Shown: one piece after another, positions 34,861 to 43,495 of the stretch
How positions within the stretch are numbered: position 1 is the stretch's first letter
How the letters are laid out: each line of letters starts with the position of its first letter
Assembly: GCF_030264275.1 (NCBI RefSeq)
Contig: NZ_CP127165.1
Span: 2,158,001-2,222,000, forward strand
DNA: 64,000 bases
Reading direction: 5' to 3'
Origin: Marivivens sp. LCG002
GTDB taxonomy: Bacteria; Pseudomonadota; Alphaproteobacteria; Rhodobacterales; Rhodobacteraceae
Notes under the pieces: model-generated
The model's database searches: none
What the model saw: only the letters and a program-made list of their open reading frames with translations
Told to the model about the DNA's origin: nothing
Program-made: the position numbers and the translations under genes

Positions 34861-37368
34861 ATGAAAACCCAAGTTCGTGCCCTTGTCGTCGGTGGTGGTG
34901 CCGTCGGTGCATCGATCGCCTATCACCTCGCCAAAGCTGGCTGGGAAGATGTCATGCTTCTGGAGCGTGACGAACTGACCTCCGGTTCGACTTGGCACGC
35001 TGCCGGTCTCTTGCCGCTCTTCAACATGAGCTATGCGACCACCCACATCCACAAATATTCGGTGGATTTCTACAAGACGCTCGAGGCCGAAACCGGCCTT
35101 AATGCGGGCTTCTCGATCTGCGGCAACCTTCGTATGGCCCAGACCCAAGAGCGCATGGACGAATACATGCTCTATTCGTCGGTCGCGGAAACCGCCGACG
35201 TCTATCACGAATTCCTGACCCCGAACGAGATCAAGGAACGCTGGCCCATGGTCCGCACCGATGACCTCAAGGGCGCACTGTTCCACCCGCAGGACGGCTA
35301 TATCAACCCCGCAGACGTGACCCAAGCTATGGCCAAAGGTGCCCGTCAGCGCGGCGTCATGATCGAGCGCAAGTGGCAAGTCGACGGCTACAAGTGGATG
35401 GGCGATCACTGGGACGTCACCGTCACCAAAATGGTCGAAAAGGGCGGCAACCTTGTTCCTTCTGACGAGCAGGTCGTCATTTCGGCCGAGCACGTTGTAA
35501 CGGCTACGGGCAACCACGCACAGCGCACCGCGAAACTGCTGGGCATCAAGATCCCCGCGATCCCCGTCGAGCACCAGTTCATCGTAACCGAACCCGATCC
35601 CGCACTTCAGGCCTATCGCGCTGCCGGCAACCCCGAACACCCCGTTCTGCGCGATGCCGACGCCAAGTGGTATGTCCGCGAAGAGCGCGGCGGCTGGATT
35701 CTCGGACCGTATGAGCGCGGCGCGCCTGCCCGTTTCGAATATGGCGTTCCCGACAGCTTCCGCGCCGACCTCTTCCCGCTCGACCTCGAGCGTATCGAAG
35801 AAGAATACATGTCGATGATCCACCGTATCCCGAGTTCGGAAACGGTTGGCCTCAAGGACGACTTCAACGGCCCGATCTGCTACACCCCCGATGGCAACCC
35901 GCTTGTCGGTCCCGCCCCGGGACTACGCAACATGTGGCTGGCAGAAGGTTTCAGCTTTGGCATCACTGCAGCAGGCGGCACGGGCTACTACCTTGCCCAG
36001 CTGATGACGCAGGGCGAAGCCGAGATCGACATGGCCTCGCTCGATCCCAAGCGTTACGGCTCGTGGATGACCACCGAATATGCGGCACGCAAGAACGAGG
36101 AATGCTACGAGCACGTCTTCATTCTGCACCACCCCGACGAAGAGCGTGAAGCTTGCCGTCCGCTCCGCACCGCTCCGAACTATGACGCGCAAAAAGCCCT
36201 CGGCGCACAGTTCGGTCAGGTCAACGGTTGGGAGCGTCCGAACTACTACGGCCCGCTCGATGCCGCCGACAACTTTGACCACGACAGCCGCAGCTTCCGC
36301 CGTGGCGAGTGGTGGCAGTATGCCGTGGAAGAGGCCAAGGCCATCCGCGAAACCGCAGGTATCATCGACGCAACCGCGTTCACCAAGCACCTTGTGCGCG
36401 GTCCTGGCGCGACGGCCTTCCTTGACCACTTCACCTGCAACAAACTTCCGAATGTGGGTCGCATCAACCTGACCTACGCGCTGACCGATGCAGGCACGAC
36501 CCGCACCGAATACACGATCGTCCGTCTCAAGGAGAACGAGTATTACCTCATCTCTGCGGGCGCATGGACCGACTATGACGGTGATTTCCTCAAGAAATCG
36601 GCCGAAGACTTCATGGGCAACGGTGGCGGATATATCGACATCCACGACATCACCACCCAGTGGGGCGTGTTCGCTCTCGCAGGTCCGAACAGCCGCGCGA
36701 TCCTCAAGGAACTCGTCAAAGACGCCGATCCCGACACCGTTCTGGGCAACAAGCGCTTCCCCTGGCTGTCCTATCGCGACATCGAACTCGGCATGTGCCC
36801 TGTCCGTGCAGTTCGCGTAGCCTACACGGGCGAACTTGGCTGGGAACTCCACCACCCAATCGAAATGGGTCGCTATCTTTGGAACCAGCTGATGGAAGCC
36901 GGTGCCAAGCATGGTCTCAAGCCCGTCGGCGCCCGCGCACAGAACTGGCTCCGCCAAGAGAAGTCCTATCGCGCCTTCGGCAACGAACTGGGCCGCGATG
37001 CGACCCCTGCCGAGGCTGGTCTCGACCGCTTTATCGACCTGTCGAAAGAGTTCAATGGCAAGCAAGCGATGCTTGATACGGGTATCCGCTCCAAGTGCGT
37101 CACTCTTTTGATCGATGGACCCGCAGACGCAGATCCATGGGGCAAAGAAGCGCTGCGCGACATGGACGGCAACTATGTCGGTCGTCTGACCTCGGGCGGC
37201 TACTCGGTCGCCTTCGGCAAACAGATCGGCATGGGCTATGTCAAACCCGAGATGGCCGCAGAGGGCACCAAGCTTCAGGTCAAAATCATGGGCCAGCTTT
37301 GGGACTGTGTCATCACTGAAGACAGCCCCTATGACCCGACGAACGCCGTGATCCGCAAAGACGGCTGA
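34861..37368 (+). CDS. FAD-dependent dimethylglycine/sarcosine dehydrogenase-like protein with GcvT domain
   Basis: 835 aa from the ATG at 34861; the open frame back to 34513 gives no protein-like sequence and crosses the leader hairpins. N-terminal DAO-type FAD domain: ALVVGGGAVGASIAYHLAKAGW (Rossmann) and SGSTWHAAGLLP, whose His is the covalent FAD site in DMGDH. A middle FAO_M-type domain (around YGSWMTTEYAARKNEECYEHVF) leads into a C-terminal aminomethyltransferase (GcvT) fold (GIIDATAFTKHLVRGPGATAFLDHFTCNKLP, GELGWELHHPIEMGRYLWNQLMEAG, RLTSGGYSVAFGKQIGMGYV) that would hand the released one-carbon unit to tetrahydrofolate. The substrate is probably an N-methylated glycine from betaine or choline catabolism, but several paralogues exist in this group, so the exact substrate is open. 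Confidence 0.88.
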   Translation: MKTQVRALVVGGGAVGASIAYHLAKAGWEDVMLLERDELTSGSTWHAAGLLPLFNMSYATTHIHKYSVDFYKTLEAETGLNAGFSICGNLRMAQTQERMDEYMLYSSVAETADVYHEFLTPNEIKERWPMVRTDDLKGALFHPQDGYINPADVTQAMAKGARQRGVMIERKWQVDGYKWMGDHWDVTVTKMVEKGGNLVPSDEQVVISAEHVVTATGNHAQRTAKLLGIKIPAIPVEHQFIVTEPDPALQAYRAAGNPEHPVLRDADAKWYVREERGGWILGPYERGAPARFEYGVPDSFRADLFPLDLERIEEEYMSMIHRIPSSETVGLKDDFNGPICYTPDGNPLVGPAPGLRNMWLAEGFSFGITAAGGTGYYLAQLMTQGEAEIDMASLDPKRYGSWMTTEYAARKNEECYEHVFILHHPDEEREACRPLRTAPNYDAQKALGAQFGQVNGWERPNYYGPLDAADNFDHDSRSFRRGEWWQYAVEEAKAIRETAGIIDATAFTKHLVRGPGATAFLDHFTCNKLPNVGRINLTYALTDAGTTRTEYTIVRLKENEYYLISAGAWTDYDGDFLKKSAEDFMGNGGGYIDIHDITTQWGVFALAGPNSRAILKELVKDADPDTVLGNKRFPWLSYRDIELGMCPVRAVRVAYTGELGWELHHPIEMGRYLWNQLMEAGAKHGLKPVGARAQNWLRQEKSYRAFGNELGRDATPAEAGLDRFIDLSKEFNGKQAMLDTGIRSKCVTLLIDGPADADPWGKEALRDMDGNYVGRLTSGGYSVAFGKQIGMGYVKPEMAAEGTKLQVKIMGQLWDCVITEDSPYDPTNAVIRKDG

Positions 37369-37390
37369 TCGGTTAGAACATACAAAAACC

Positions 37391-37428
37391 AAGGCAGGCC
37401 CGAGAAATCGCGCCTGCCTTATTTATTT
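37391..37428 (+). terminator. Intrinsic terminator of the DMGDH-like gene
   Basis: AAGGCAGGC (37391-37399) pairs with GCCTGCCTT (37412-37420); inside, CGA-GAAA-TCG adds a GNRA-capped tip. ATTTATTT follows. Confidence 0.92.
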
Positions 37429-37502
37429 CCAATTGTAGTCATTAACCCGCCTTTGACCTTGCCTAGATATGGTTCCCATAACGCTATTGGGATTGCTGCC
37501 GC

Positions 37503-38132
37503 ATGGTCCATTATTCAAAAATTGCCGAAGGTGAGATGATCACCGCCCCGAGCCGGTCCATCTCTCTGGTCGAGGGCACGCATATTGCCACGCCGATCGG
37601 CAATGTCAGCATCGAAATGCTGCGTGCGGGGGATATCGTTTGCACGGAAAACGGACCCCGTCCGATCAAAGCAATTCGGTCTCAGCGGATTTCCGGCCTT
37701 GTCTATAGCACCGACCGCAGCAATTGGCCGATACAGATCGCCAAGGATGCTTTGGGACAGAACCTTCCCGAACGGGATCTCTATCTTCACGGAGCGCAGC
37801 GCGTTCTCTTTCAAAGCATCCGTATCCCGCTCATGTTCGGAGAGGACGCCGTATTGGTCGAGGCACGGGCACTTTCCACCCGTAACGCCCCGCTCGAGGC
37901 ACGTGGACCCGTCACATATTACCAGATCGCCTTTGACGCCGAAGAAATCATCTACGCCGAAGGGCTCCCTGTCGGAAGCTATCTTCCAACAGCGGAAGAC
38001 CTCAATCGCGGCACAGCCGAGGACAAGGAGGCACTGCTCGCCCTCTATCCTCAGCTCAAAAACGACGGCAAAGTCGACGACTGTGGCTATATGATCCTGC
38101 ATGACTGGGAACTGCGCGCCGCGACCGCATAG
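37503..38132 (+). CDS. Hint (hedgehog/intein-type) domain protein, degenerate active site
   Basis: 209 aa. The Hint_2 pattern is visible: SLVEGTHIATPIGNVSIEMLRAGDIVCTENGPRPIKAI (residues 21-58) corresponds to the usual C-F-T/A-x-G-T-x-I-x-T-P...L-R-x-G-D...G-P-x-P-I-x-W/A-I, and DLYLHGAQRVLF (92-103) corresponds to the LSPxHRVL block. The nucleophilic Cys position is Ser21, and the His of the HRVL block reads Gln99. Self-processing is therefore doubtful, although Ser can substitute for Cys in some inteins. No extein, signal peptide or adhesin domain is attached. Stand-alone Hint_2 proteins are common in Rhodobacterales; their role is not known to me. Monocistronic. Confidence 0.78.
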   Translation: MVHYSKIAEGEMITAPSRSISLVEGTHIATPIGNVSIEMLRAGDIVCTENGPRPIKAIRSQRISGLVYSTDRSNWPIQIAKDALGQNLPERDLYLHGAQRVLFQSIRIPLMFGEDAVLVEARALSTRNAPLEARGPVTYYQIAFDAEEIIYAEGLPVGSYLPTAEDLNRGTAEDKEALLALYPQLKNDGKVDDCGYMILHDWELRAATA

Positions 38133-38234
38133 GCAAACAAAAATACTAGATCCAATATTCGTCTATCCGACGCACAATTCGCCCCACGAGGAGATGAAAC
38201 GCTTGAGCCGAATCTGGTCAAGCTGCTAACATAT

Positions 38235-38254
38235 TATCAAATGCGAATTTGATA
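38235..38254. promoter_or_regulatory. Inverted repeat before the MBL-fold gene
   Basis: TATCAAAT (38235-38242) and ATTTGATA (38247-38254), perfect 8-bp arms around GCGA, end 11 bp before the ATG and just before the ribosome site TTGGAAAG. It is a likely repressor operator, or an RNA hairpin next to the ribosome site. Confidence 0.55.
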
Positions 38255-38265
38255 TTGGAAAGCCG

Positions 38266-39168
38266 ATGAAACTCTCTCGCCGCTTTGTGCTCGGTGGTCT
38301 CGTGGCAGGTGCCACCTCGATCCCGTTGCGTGCTCTCGCCCAACTCGATCTCGGCTCTGTGAGCATCGAGACCCTCTCGGATGGCAACCTTGTTTTGCCG
38401 CCTTCGATGTTCCTTGCGGACCGCCCCTTCGAGGACGCGTTCGAAATCCTTCGGGCAGGAGGGTTCTCGACCGAGGAAATCAAACCCGACTGCAACGTGA
38501 CGCTGCTTCGCGATGGCACCAACACCGTGCTCTTCGACGTCGGTGCAGGCCCGAACTTCATGCCGAGTGCTGGCACGCTTCTCGACTCGCTCGATGCCTT
38601 GGGCGTTTCCCCCGAAGAGATCACCCATGTTCTCTTTACCCACGGCCACCCCGATCACCTCTGGGGCGTGCTGGACGATTTCGACGAACCTGTCTTTATG
38701 AACGCGCGTCATCTCATGTCCCGCGTCGAACGGGACTACTGGCTTGATCCCGCAACCCCCGACAGCCTTGGCGAAGAGCGTCTTGCCTTTGCTGCAGGCG
38801 CCATTCGGATGATCGAAACGCTGGGCGATACCCTCGAAACATTCGAGGACGGCGAAGAGATTCTTCCCGGCATTTTCTCGGTCCCGACCAATGGCCACAC
38901 CCCCGGACACACCTCTTTCCGCATCACCAGCGGGAGCGAAGAGATCGTCGTCATCGGCGATGCGATCGGCAACGCCCACGTGGCCTTTGCAGAACCGCTA
39001 TGGCATTCGGGTTCGGATCAGGACACGGTCATGGGGGCCGAAACGCGCCTCAACCTTTTGACATCGCTTGCACAAAGCGCAAGCGTGGTTGTCGGCTATC
39101 ACTTCCCCTTCCCCGGGATGGGACGCGTCGAAACCGAAGGAAACGCCTTTAGATACACGGCACTCTGA
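38266..39168 (+). CDS. Tat-exported metallo-beta-lactamase-fold hydrolase
   Basis: 300 aa. Tat signal (MKLSRRFVLGGLVAGATSIPLRALA). The mature domain has an intact binuclear metal site: THGHPDHLWG (HxHxDH), NGHTPGHTSF (next His), VVIGDAIGN (bridging Asp) and GYHFPFPG (last His). It would act in the periplasm on an unknown ester or thioester-like substrate. Proximity to the sox genes, about 1.8 kb away across hemA, invites comparison with SoxH, an MBL-fold protein of the Paracoccus sox locus, but orthology cannot be settled by eye. An inverted repeat sits before its start. Shares a bidirectional terminator with hemA. Confidence 0.86.
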   Translation: MKLSRRFVLGGLVAGATSIPLRALAQLDLGSVSIETLSDGNLVLPPSMFLADRPFEDAFEILRAGGFSTEEIKPDCNVTLLRDGTNTVLFDVGAGPNFMPSAGTLLDSLDALGVSPEEITHVLFTHGHPDHLWGVLDDFDEPVFMNARHLMSRVERDYWLDPATPDSLGEERLAFAAGAIRMIETLGDTLETFEDGEEILPGIFSVPTNGHTPGHTSFRITSGSEEIVVIGDAIGNAHVAFAEPLWHSGSDQDTVMGAETRLNLLTSLAQSASVVVGYHFPFPGMGRVETEGNAFRYTAL

Positions 39169-39178
39169 CCGCAAAACG

Positions 39179-39210
39179 AAAACGCCGCCCTCGGGGCGGC
39201 GTTTTTCTTT
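39179..39210. terminator. Bidirectional intrinsic terminator between MBL gene and hemA
   Basis: AACGCCGCCC (39181-39190), a TCG loop and GGGCGGCGTT (39194-39203) followed by TTTC. The A-rich left flank provides a T tract for the minus-strand hemA transcript as well. Confidence 0.9.
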
Positions 39211-39217
39211 TCAGAGA

Positions 39218-40441
39218 TTACTCTGCCGCCTGCGGCATCCGCGCCAATTGGCAGTGCGACCAAAGCTCACCCAAGGCGCAGACAAGATGCTTGATGTCCG
39301 CTTCGGAGTGCACGGGCGAAGGCGTGATGCGCAGCCGCTCGGTGCCTTTGGGAACGGTGGGATAGTTGATCGGCTGGATATAGATCCCGAACTTGTCCAT
39401 CAGAATGTCCGAGATGTATTTGCATTTGACGGGGTCACCGACCATCACGGGGATGATGTGGCTCGGGTTCTCAATGTGGGGAATGCCGATCCGATCAAGC
39501 TCTGCCCGAACCAATGCGACATTGGCTTGCTGACCCTCGCGTTCGACCGAAGACGACTTGAGATGACGGATCGAAGCACAGGCTCCAGCCGCGACCGCGG
39601 GCGGAAGCGCTGTGGTGAAAATAAAGCCCGACGCGAAAGAACGGACGAAATCCACGAGCGCAGCCGATGCGGCGATATAACCACCGACGACACCAAAGGC
39701 TTTGCCCAGCGTGCCCTCGATCACCGTGAGACGATCCATCAGACCTTCCCGCTCGGCGATACCGCCACCACGCGGGCCATACATGCCGACTGCATGCACC
39801 TCATCGAGATAGGTCATCGCGTTGTATTTATCGGCAAGATCGCAAATCTCTTTGATCGGCGCGATATCGCCATCCATCGAATAGACCGACTCGAACGCGA
39901 TCAACTTGGGACGCTCGAGCGGCTCGGCCGCCAAAAGCTCTTCGAGATGCTCAAGATCGTTGTGGCGCCAGATTTTCCGTTCAGCCTTGGAGTGGCGAAT
40001 GCCTTCGATCATCGAGGCATGGTTCAGCGCATCGGACAGAACGAGACAGTCGGGGATCTTGGCCGCCAAAGTGCCGAGCGCGGCCCAGTTGGAAACGTAA
40101 CCCGATGTGAACAGAAGTGCCGCTTCCTTGCCATGCAGATCAGCAAGTTCGGCCTCGAGAAGAACATGATGGTGGGTTGTGCCCGAGATATTGCGCGTGC
40201 CACCCGCCCCAGCGCCGACCGTGTCGATTGCTTCGTGCATCGCGTCGAGGACAGAGGGGTGCTGACCCATCCCCAGATAATCGTTCGAACACCAGATCGT
40301 CACTTCACGCGCGCCCTTGCCCGAGCGATTGGTGGCTTGGGGATACTGACCCCGATGACGCTCGAGATCCGCAAAAACGCGGTAATTTCCATCGTTACGG
40401 AGCTTGGCAAGCTCAGCACTAAAGAAGTTCTGGTAGTTCAT
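39218..40441 (-). CDS. hemA: 5-aminolevulinate synthase
   Basis: 407 aa, the alphaproteobacterial C4-pathway enzyme condensing glycine and succinyl-CoA. Landmarks: [32 protein letters not shown] (glycine-rich), [39 protein letters not shown] (PLP Asp) and [16 protein letters not shown] with the PLP lysine. It begins three bases after the DUF302 gene ends, so the two form an operon whose leader contains an FNR-type box. That fits oxygen control of hemA by FnrL known in Rhodobacter. It adjoins soxD; the sox cytochromes need haem, so co-location may be functional. Confidence 0.96.
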   Translation of the reverse strand: MNYQNFFSAELAKLRNDGNYRVFADLERHRGQYPQATNRSGKGAREVTIWCSNDYLGMGQHPSVLDAMHEAIDTVGAGAGGTRNISGTTHHHVLLEAELADLHGKEAALLFTSGYVSNWAALGTLAAKIPDCLVLSDALNHASMIEGIRHSKAERKIWRHNDLEHLEELLAAEPLERPKLIAFESVYSMDGDIAPIKEICDLADKYNAMTYLDEVHAVGMYGPRGGGIAEREGLMDRLTVIEGTLGKAFGVVGGYIAASAALVDFVRSFASGFIFTTALPPAVAAGACASIRHLKSSSVEREGQQANVALVRAELDRIGIPHIENPSHIIPVMVGDPVKCKYISDILMDKFGIYIQPINYPTVPKGTERLRITPSPVHSEADIKHLVCALGELWSHCQLARMPQAAE

Positions 40442-40444
40442 AGG

Positions 40445-40873
40445 CTATTCTCCGGCGGCTTCGCGGGCGATGTCGTCAAGCAACGCCTGCACCTTTTGCA
40501 TTTCGCCCTCGGGTTGGTTCCGGTATCCGATCACGACTTCGCCTTCACGTTCGAAAACAAAAATCGCATAGGGACAATGGGCAATATTCATTGGGTCCGC
40601 TTCCATCATCTCTCGGGACAATGACGCCGAGCAAAACTGGAAGATATCCGCATTATCGAACAACAAAACGTCGCTCCCGACCGCACCTGCGGTTCGGGCG
40701 AGCATTTCGCCCGTATGGCTTACCCAATCGACGACAAGACCGCGACCAACGATCGCGGTTTCGACGCCAAAGGTCGCGTCTTCAAAGCTTCCGTCAAAGG
40801 AATAGACGGTTGCCTCGTCCGCCATTGCGGCGGTCGTCGTCAGAACAAGAAGTGCAGCAGCTAAACGGGTCAT
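40445..40873 (-). CDS. DUF302 domain periplasmic protein
   Basis: 142 aa with signal peptide (MTRLAAALLVLTTTAAMA). The remaining ~123 residues match the DUF302 family: a VYSFDGSFEDATFGVETAIVGRGLVVDWVSHTGEMLART start, LLFDNADIFQFCSASLSREMMEADPMNIAHCPYAIFVFE with two cysteines about 20 residues apart, and VVIGYRNQPEG. DUF302 proteins are small periplasmic or cytosolic proteins of unknown biochemistry, often found beside sulfur-oxidation or haem genes. Immediately precedes hemA in what looks like a two-gene operon, and lies directly downstream of soxD. The Cys pair may be a redox or ligand site; that is inference. Confidence 0.85.
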   Translation of the reverse strand: MTRLAAALLVLTTTAAMADEATVYSFDGSFEDATFGVETAIVGRGLVVDWVSHTGEMLARTAGAVGSDVLLFDNADIFQFCSASLSREMMEADPMNIAHCPYAIFVFEREGEVVIGYRNQPEGEMQKVQALLDDIAREAAGE

Positions 40874-40924
40874 GCGTAGGGCCCTTTCCGAGAGCGGTGA
40901 TACAGGGGAAATACGAACGGGACT

Positions 40925-40938
40925 TTGATCTCGATCAT
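40925..40938. promoter_or_regulatory. FNR/FnrL-type box upstream of DUF302-hemA
   Basis: TTGAT-CTCG-ATCAT matches the FNR consensus TTGAT-N4-ATCAA at nine of ten positions, 52 bp before the DUF302 start. It sits in the loop of an 11-bp hairpin (40903-40913 with 40938-40948, one G-T when read on the minus strand). Confidence 0.65.
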
Positions 40939-40996
40939 ATTCCCCCTGTTTCGTGATCAGGGGAACATGCCCGTCGGCAAAAGCCGACGCGCGCGT

Positions 40997-42217
40997 TTAT
41001 TGGCCACCGGCCGATTGCAGATATGCAATCATCGCCGCGATGTCTTCGTCAGACTTGAAGCCTGCAAAGCTCATCTTGGTGCCGGGCATTGCCGCTTTGG
41101 GGTTTGCAAGGAACGCGCCAAGAGTGGCTTCGTCCCAGACGCCTCCCGCAGCGCCTGCATCTGCAAGCGTGCCCGAGTAATTGAAGCCGTCATGCGCGCC
41201 GATCACGCGGCCGACGACACCATTGAGATGCGGCCCTGTGCGATCCACAGCGCCTTCACCGATCTGGTGGCACGAGCGGCACTTCTTGAAGAGGTCCTCA
41301 CCCGCAGCCACGAGAGCGGGATCGAGCCCCGTATCCGCCGCAGCCGCTTCGACGGTCGCTTCGGGTGCAGCTTCGGCCGCAGCCTCTGCCGCTTCCGCAG
41401 CTTGACGTGCAGCGGTTTCCTCGGGCGTCACATCGAGCACAGAGGCGTGCATCGTGATCTCGACCGTCTCTTTGCAGTTTTCCATGCAGATATCGGGACG
41501 GACAAACTGGGGGAATTCGACTTCGAGACGATCGTCATCCTTGAAGTTCTCTTCGTTCGGAAGACGCACTTCGTTGAAGTTCTCGTTCGACAAGGTGAAG
41601 TCATCGTCAACCAGATCGTTCACATAGAGCAGATAGGCGGTGATGGCATACACTTCGTCGGGCGAGAGCGAGTTGGCCTCGCCGAACGGCATCGCACGGT
41701 TCACGTAATCGAACACGGTCGACAGATAGGGCCAATAAGACCCGATCGTCTTGACGGGGTCCTGACGGGTGAGCGTGCCGAAACCACCTGCAAGAACAGG
41801 CCAGCGTCCGACAGCCTCGCCGAAGTCGCCGTGGCACATGGAGCACTTTTCGATAAAGACTTCTTCACCCATGAAGACGTCACCCGATCCTGCGGGCAGA
41901 CCATGGCCGTCGGGGCGCACATCGTCATCCCAAGCGGCGATTTCTTCGACGAGCGCTTCACGACCAAGTCCGTAGCCCCCCGAAATCGACGGAGCGAGTC
42001 CGGCAAGCGCCAACTCTTCGTTCCGCGCAGCAAGCTCTGCAGCCGCGGCGGCTTTGGCGTCTTTGGCTTCCTGAGCCTGTGCCGCATTGAGCTCGATGGC
42101 CTCGCGGATCGGCGCAGGAATATCGACGATGAACTGGTCGGCAGCGATATAGGCAAGCGACAGAACGGACGCCGCACCGGCCCCTGCAGGCAGGAAAATC
42201 TTAAGAAATTTCAACAT
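40997..42217 (-). CDS. soxD: Sulfur dehydrogenase subunit SoxD, dihaem cytochrome c
   Basis: 406 aa. SoxCD removes six electrons from the SoxY-bound sulfane sulfur so that thiosulfate goes fully to sulfate. An N-terminal membrane-like signal (residues 1-22), then two class I cytochrome c domains: CSMCH at 125-129 and CRSCH at 313-317. An Ala/Glu-rich linker (about 268-296) separates them, and the last domain resembles mitochondrial-type cytochrome c (GPHLNGVVGRVIGAHDGFNYS). Two extra cysteines, in ICMENCK (244 and 248), lie just before the linker. Overlaps soxC by 17 bases; last gene of the sox run. Confidence 0.95.
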   Translation of the reverse strand: MLKFLKIFLPAGAGAASVLSLAYIAADQFIVDIPAPIREAIELNAAQAQEAKDAKAAAAAELAARNEELALAGLAPSISGGYGLGREALVEEIAAWDDDVRPDGHGLPAGSGDVFMGEEVFIEKCSMCHGDFGEAVGRWPVLAGGFGTLTRQDPVKTIGSYWPYLSTVFDYVNRAMPFGEANSLSPDEVYAITAYLLYVNDLVDDDFTLSNENFNEVRLPNEENFKDDDRLEVEFPQFVRPDICMENCKETVEITMHASVLDVTPEETAARQAAEAAEAAAEAAPEATVEAAAADTGLDPALVAAGEDLFKKCRSCHQIGEGAVDRTGPHLNGVVGRVIGAHDGFNYSGTLADAGAAGGVWDEATLGAFLANPKAAMPGTKMSFAGFKSDEDIAAMIAYLQSAGGQ

Positions 42218-43475
42218 TTTCAGCCTCGCCGTTTTCGTTCACATACCAGGTCTGGATGGAGTTGTTGTGGTAGATGGAGTTTTCGCCGCGGATCGCGCGA
42301 AGCTCGTTTTTCGTCGGCTGCACATAACCTGTGTTGTCGTGTGCGCGCGACTGGAGGAGCAGCGGCTTACCGTCCCACTCGAATTCATAATAGAAGCGGT
42401 GCATCGACTTGTTCAGCGACGGGCCGGACATACGTGCCTGATGCCAGTTCTTGCCGCCGTCGATGGTGACATCGACGCGCGGGATCGTGCCGCGACCGGA
42501 CCATGCAACGCCCGTGATAACCGTCCAGCCTTTGCCGTGGGTGATCGGCGCTTGCGGGCTGGGGTTGGTGATGACCGATTTGGCATCCATTTCCCAGGTA
42601 AAGCGACGTGCCACACCATTGGCCAGAAGGTCGGTGTATTTCGACGTTTCCTCGCGGGCATGCCACGGCTCGTCACCCACCTCGATACGGCGGATCCATT
42701 TGACCCACATGTTGCCTTCCCAACCGGGAACAACAAGACGGAGCGGATAGCCCTGTTCGGGACGAAGTGCTTCGCCGTTCATCTTGAACGCGATCAGACA
42801 GTCGTCGAGCGCTTTTTCCATCGGGATCGAACGGTTCATACCCGCAGCATCCGCGCCTTCGACCATGATCCATTTGCCGTTGGTCTTGACCCCCGCTTCC
42901 TCAAGAAGGAGACGAAGCGGAACACCCGTGTACATCACGTTGTGGATCATGCCGTGGGTGAACTGACAGCCGTTAAGCTGCGCGCCCGCCCATTCCATCC
43001 CCGAGTTTGCCGCGCATTCGAGGAAATAGACGTGGTTTTCGCGGGGATAGCGCTTGAGATCGTCCATCGTAAAGACCAGCGGCTTGTCCACGAGGCCATT
43101 GATCATCAGACGGTGATCTTCAGGGGCGATTTCGGCCACACCGCCGTGGTGACGCTCGAAGCAGAGACCGTTCGGCGTGATGATCCCGTCGAGCTCGTGC
43201 AGCGGCGTAAAGTTGATCGAGCTGATCGGATCAGCCGTCAGCCACGGAACCGTGCGGCGGATCACATGGGCTTCGTGCTCGGAAGGCATCCCGTAGGGAG
43301 CCTCGTCCACGCCTGCGCCAAGGTATTGGCGCCAAGGCTGTTTTTCGGTGATCAGCGGATCAGGGGTTGCCTGACCTTGGGCCACACTTGCGCCCGCGAC
43401 CGCTCCACCGGCGGCAAGTGCGCCGGTCAAGAAGGAGCGACGAGACGGCTTGGTGCCTTTGAACTTCATGTCCAT
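42201..43475 (-). CDS. soxC: Sulfite oxidase-like molybdoenzyme SoxC
   Basis: 424 aa from the ATG at 43475 (ribosome site AGAGAGG); the frame extends to 43580, but that part overlaps the soxB end. An ATG six bases later is possible. Tat signal PSRRSFLTGALAAGGAVAG. Sulfite-oxidase fold: FTPLHELDGIITPNGLCFERHHG, YFLECAANSGMEWAGAQLNGCQFTHGMI (the Moco-ligand Cys is in YFLECAANS), LRLVVPGWEGNMWVKWIRRIE and the C-terminal dimerisation domain with GVAWSGRGTIPRVDVTIDGGKNWHQA. The soxB stop lies 20 bp upstream. Confidence 0.95.
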   Translation of the reverse strand: MDMKFKGTKPSRRSFLTGALAAGGAVAGASVAQGQATPDPLITEKQPWRQYLGAGVDEAPYGMPSEHEAHVIRRTVPWLTADPISSINFTPLHELDGIITPNGLCFERHHGGVAEIAPEDHRLMINGLVDKPLVFTMDDLKRYPRENHVYFLECAANSGMEWAGAQLNGCQFTHGMIHNVMYTGVPLRLLLEEAGVKTNGKWIMVEGADAAGMNRSIPMEKALDDCLIAFKMNGEALRPEQGYPLRLVVPGWEGNMWVKWIRRIEVGDEPWHAREETSKYTDLLANGVARRFTWEMDAKSVITNPSPQAPITHGKGWTVITGVAWSGRGTIPRVDVTIDGGKNWHQARMSGPSLNKSMHRFYYEFEWDGKPLLLQSRAHDNTGYVQPTKNELRAIRGENSIYHNNSIQTWYVNENGEAENVEIS

Positions 43476-43495
43476 CCTCTTGTCCTCTCTGGAAA

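Noticed and set aside
38266-39168. Assigning the MBL-fold gene firmly as soxH
   Set aside because: Metal motifs and Tat signal fit, but the MBL superfamily is too broad and the gene is separated from sox by hemA and a terminator.
40925-42469. 514-codon open frame antisense to soxD and the end of soxC
   Set aside because: Composition shadow; it reads through the FNR box and two cytochrome motifs of the real gene.
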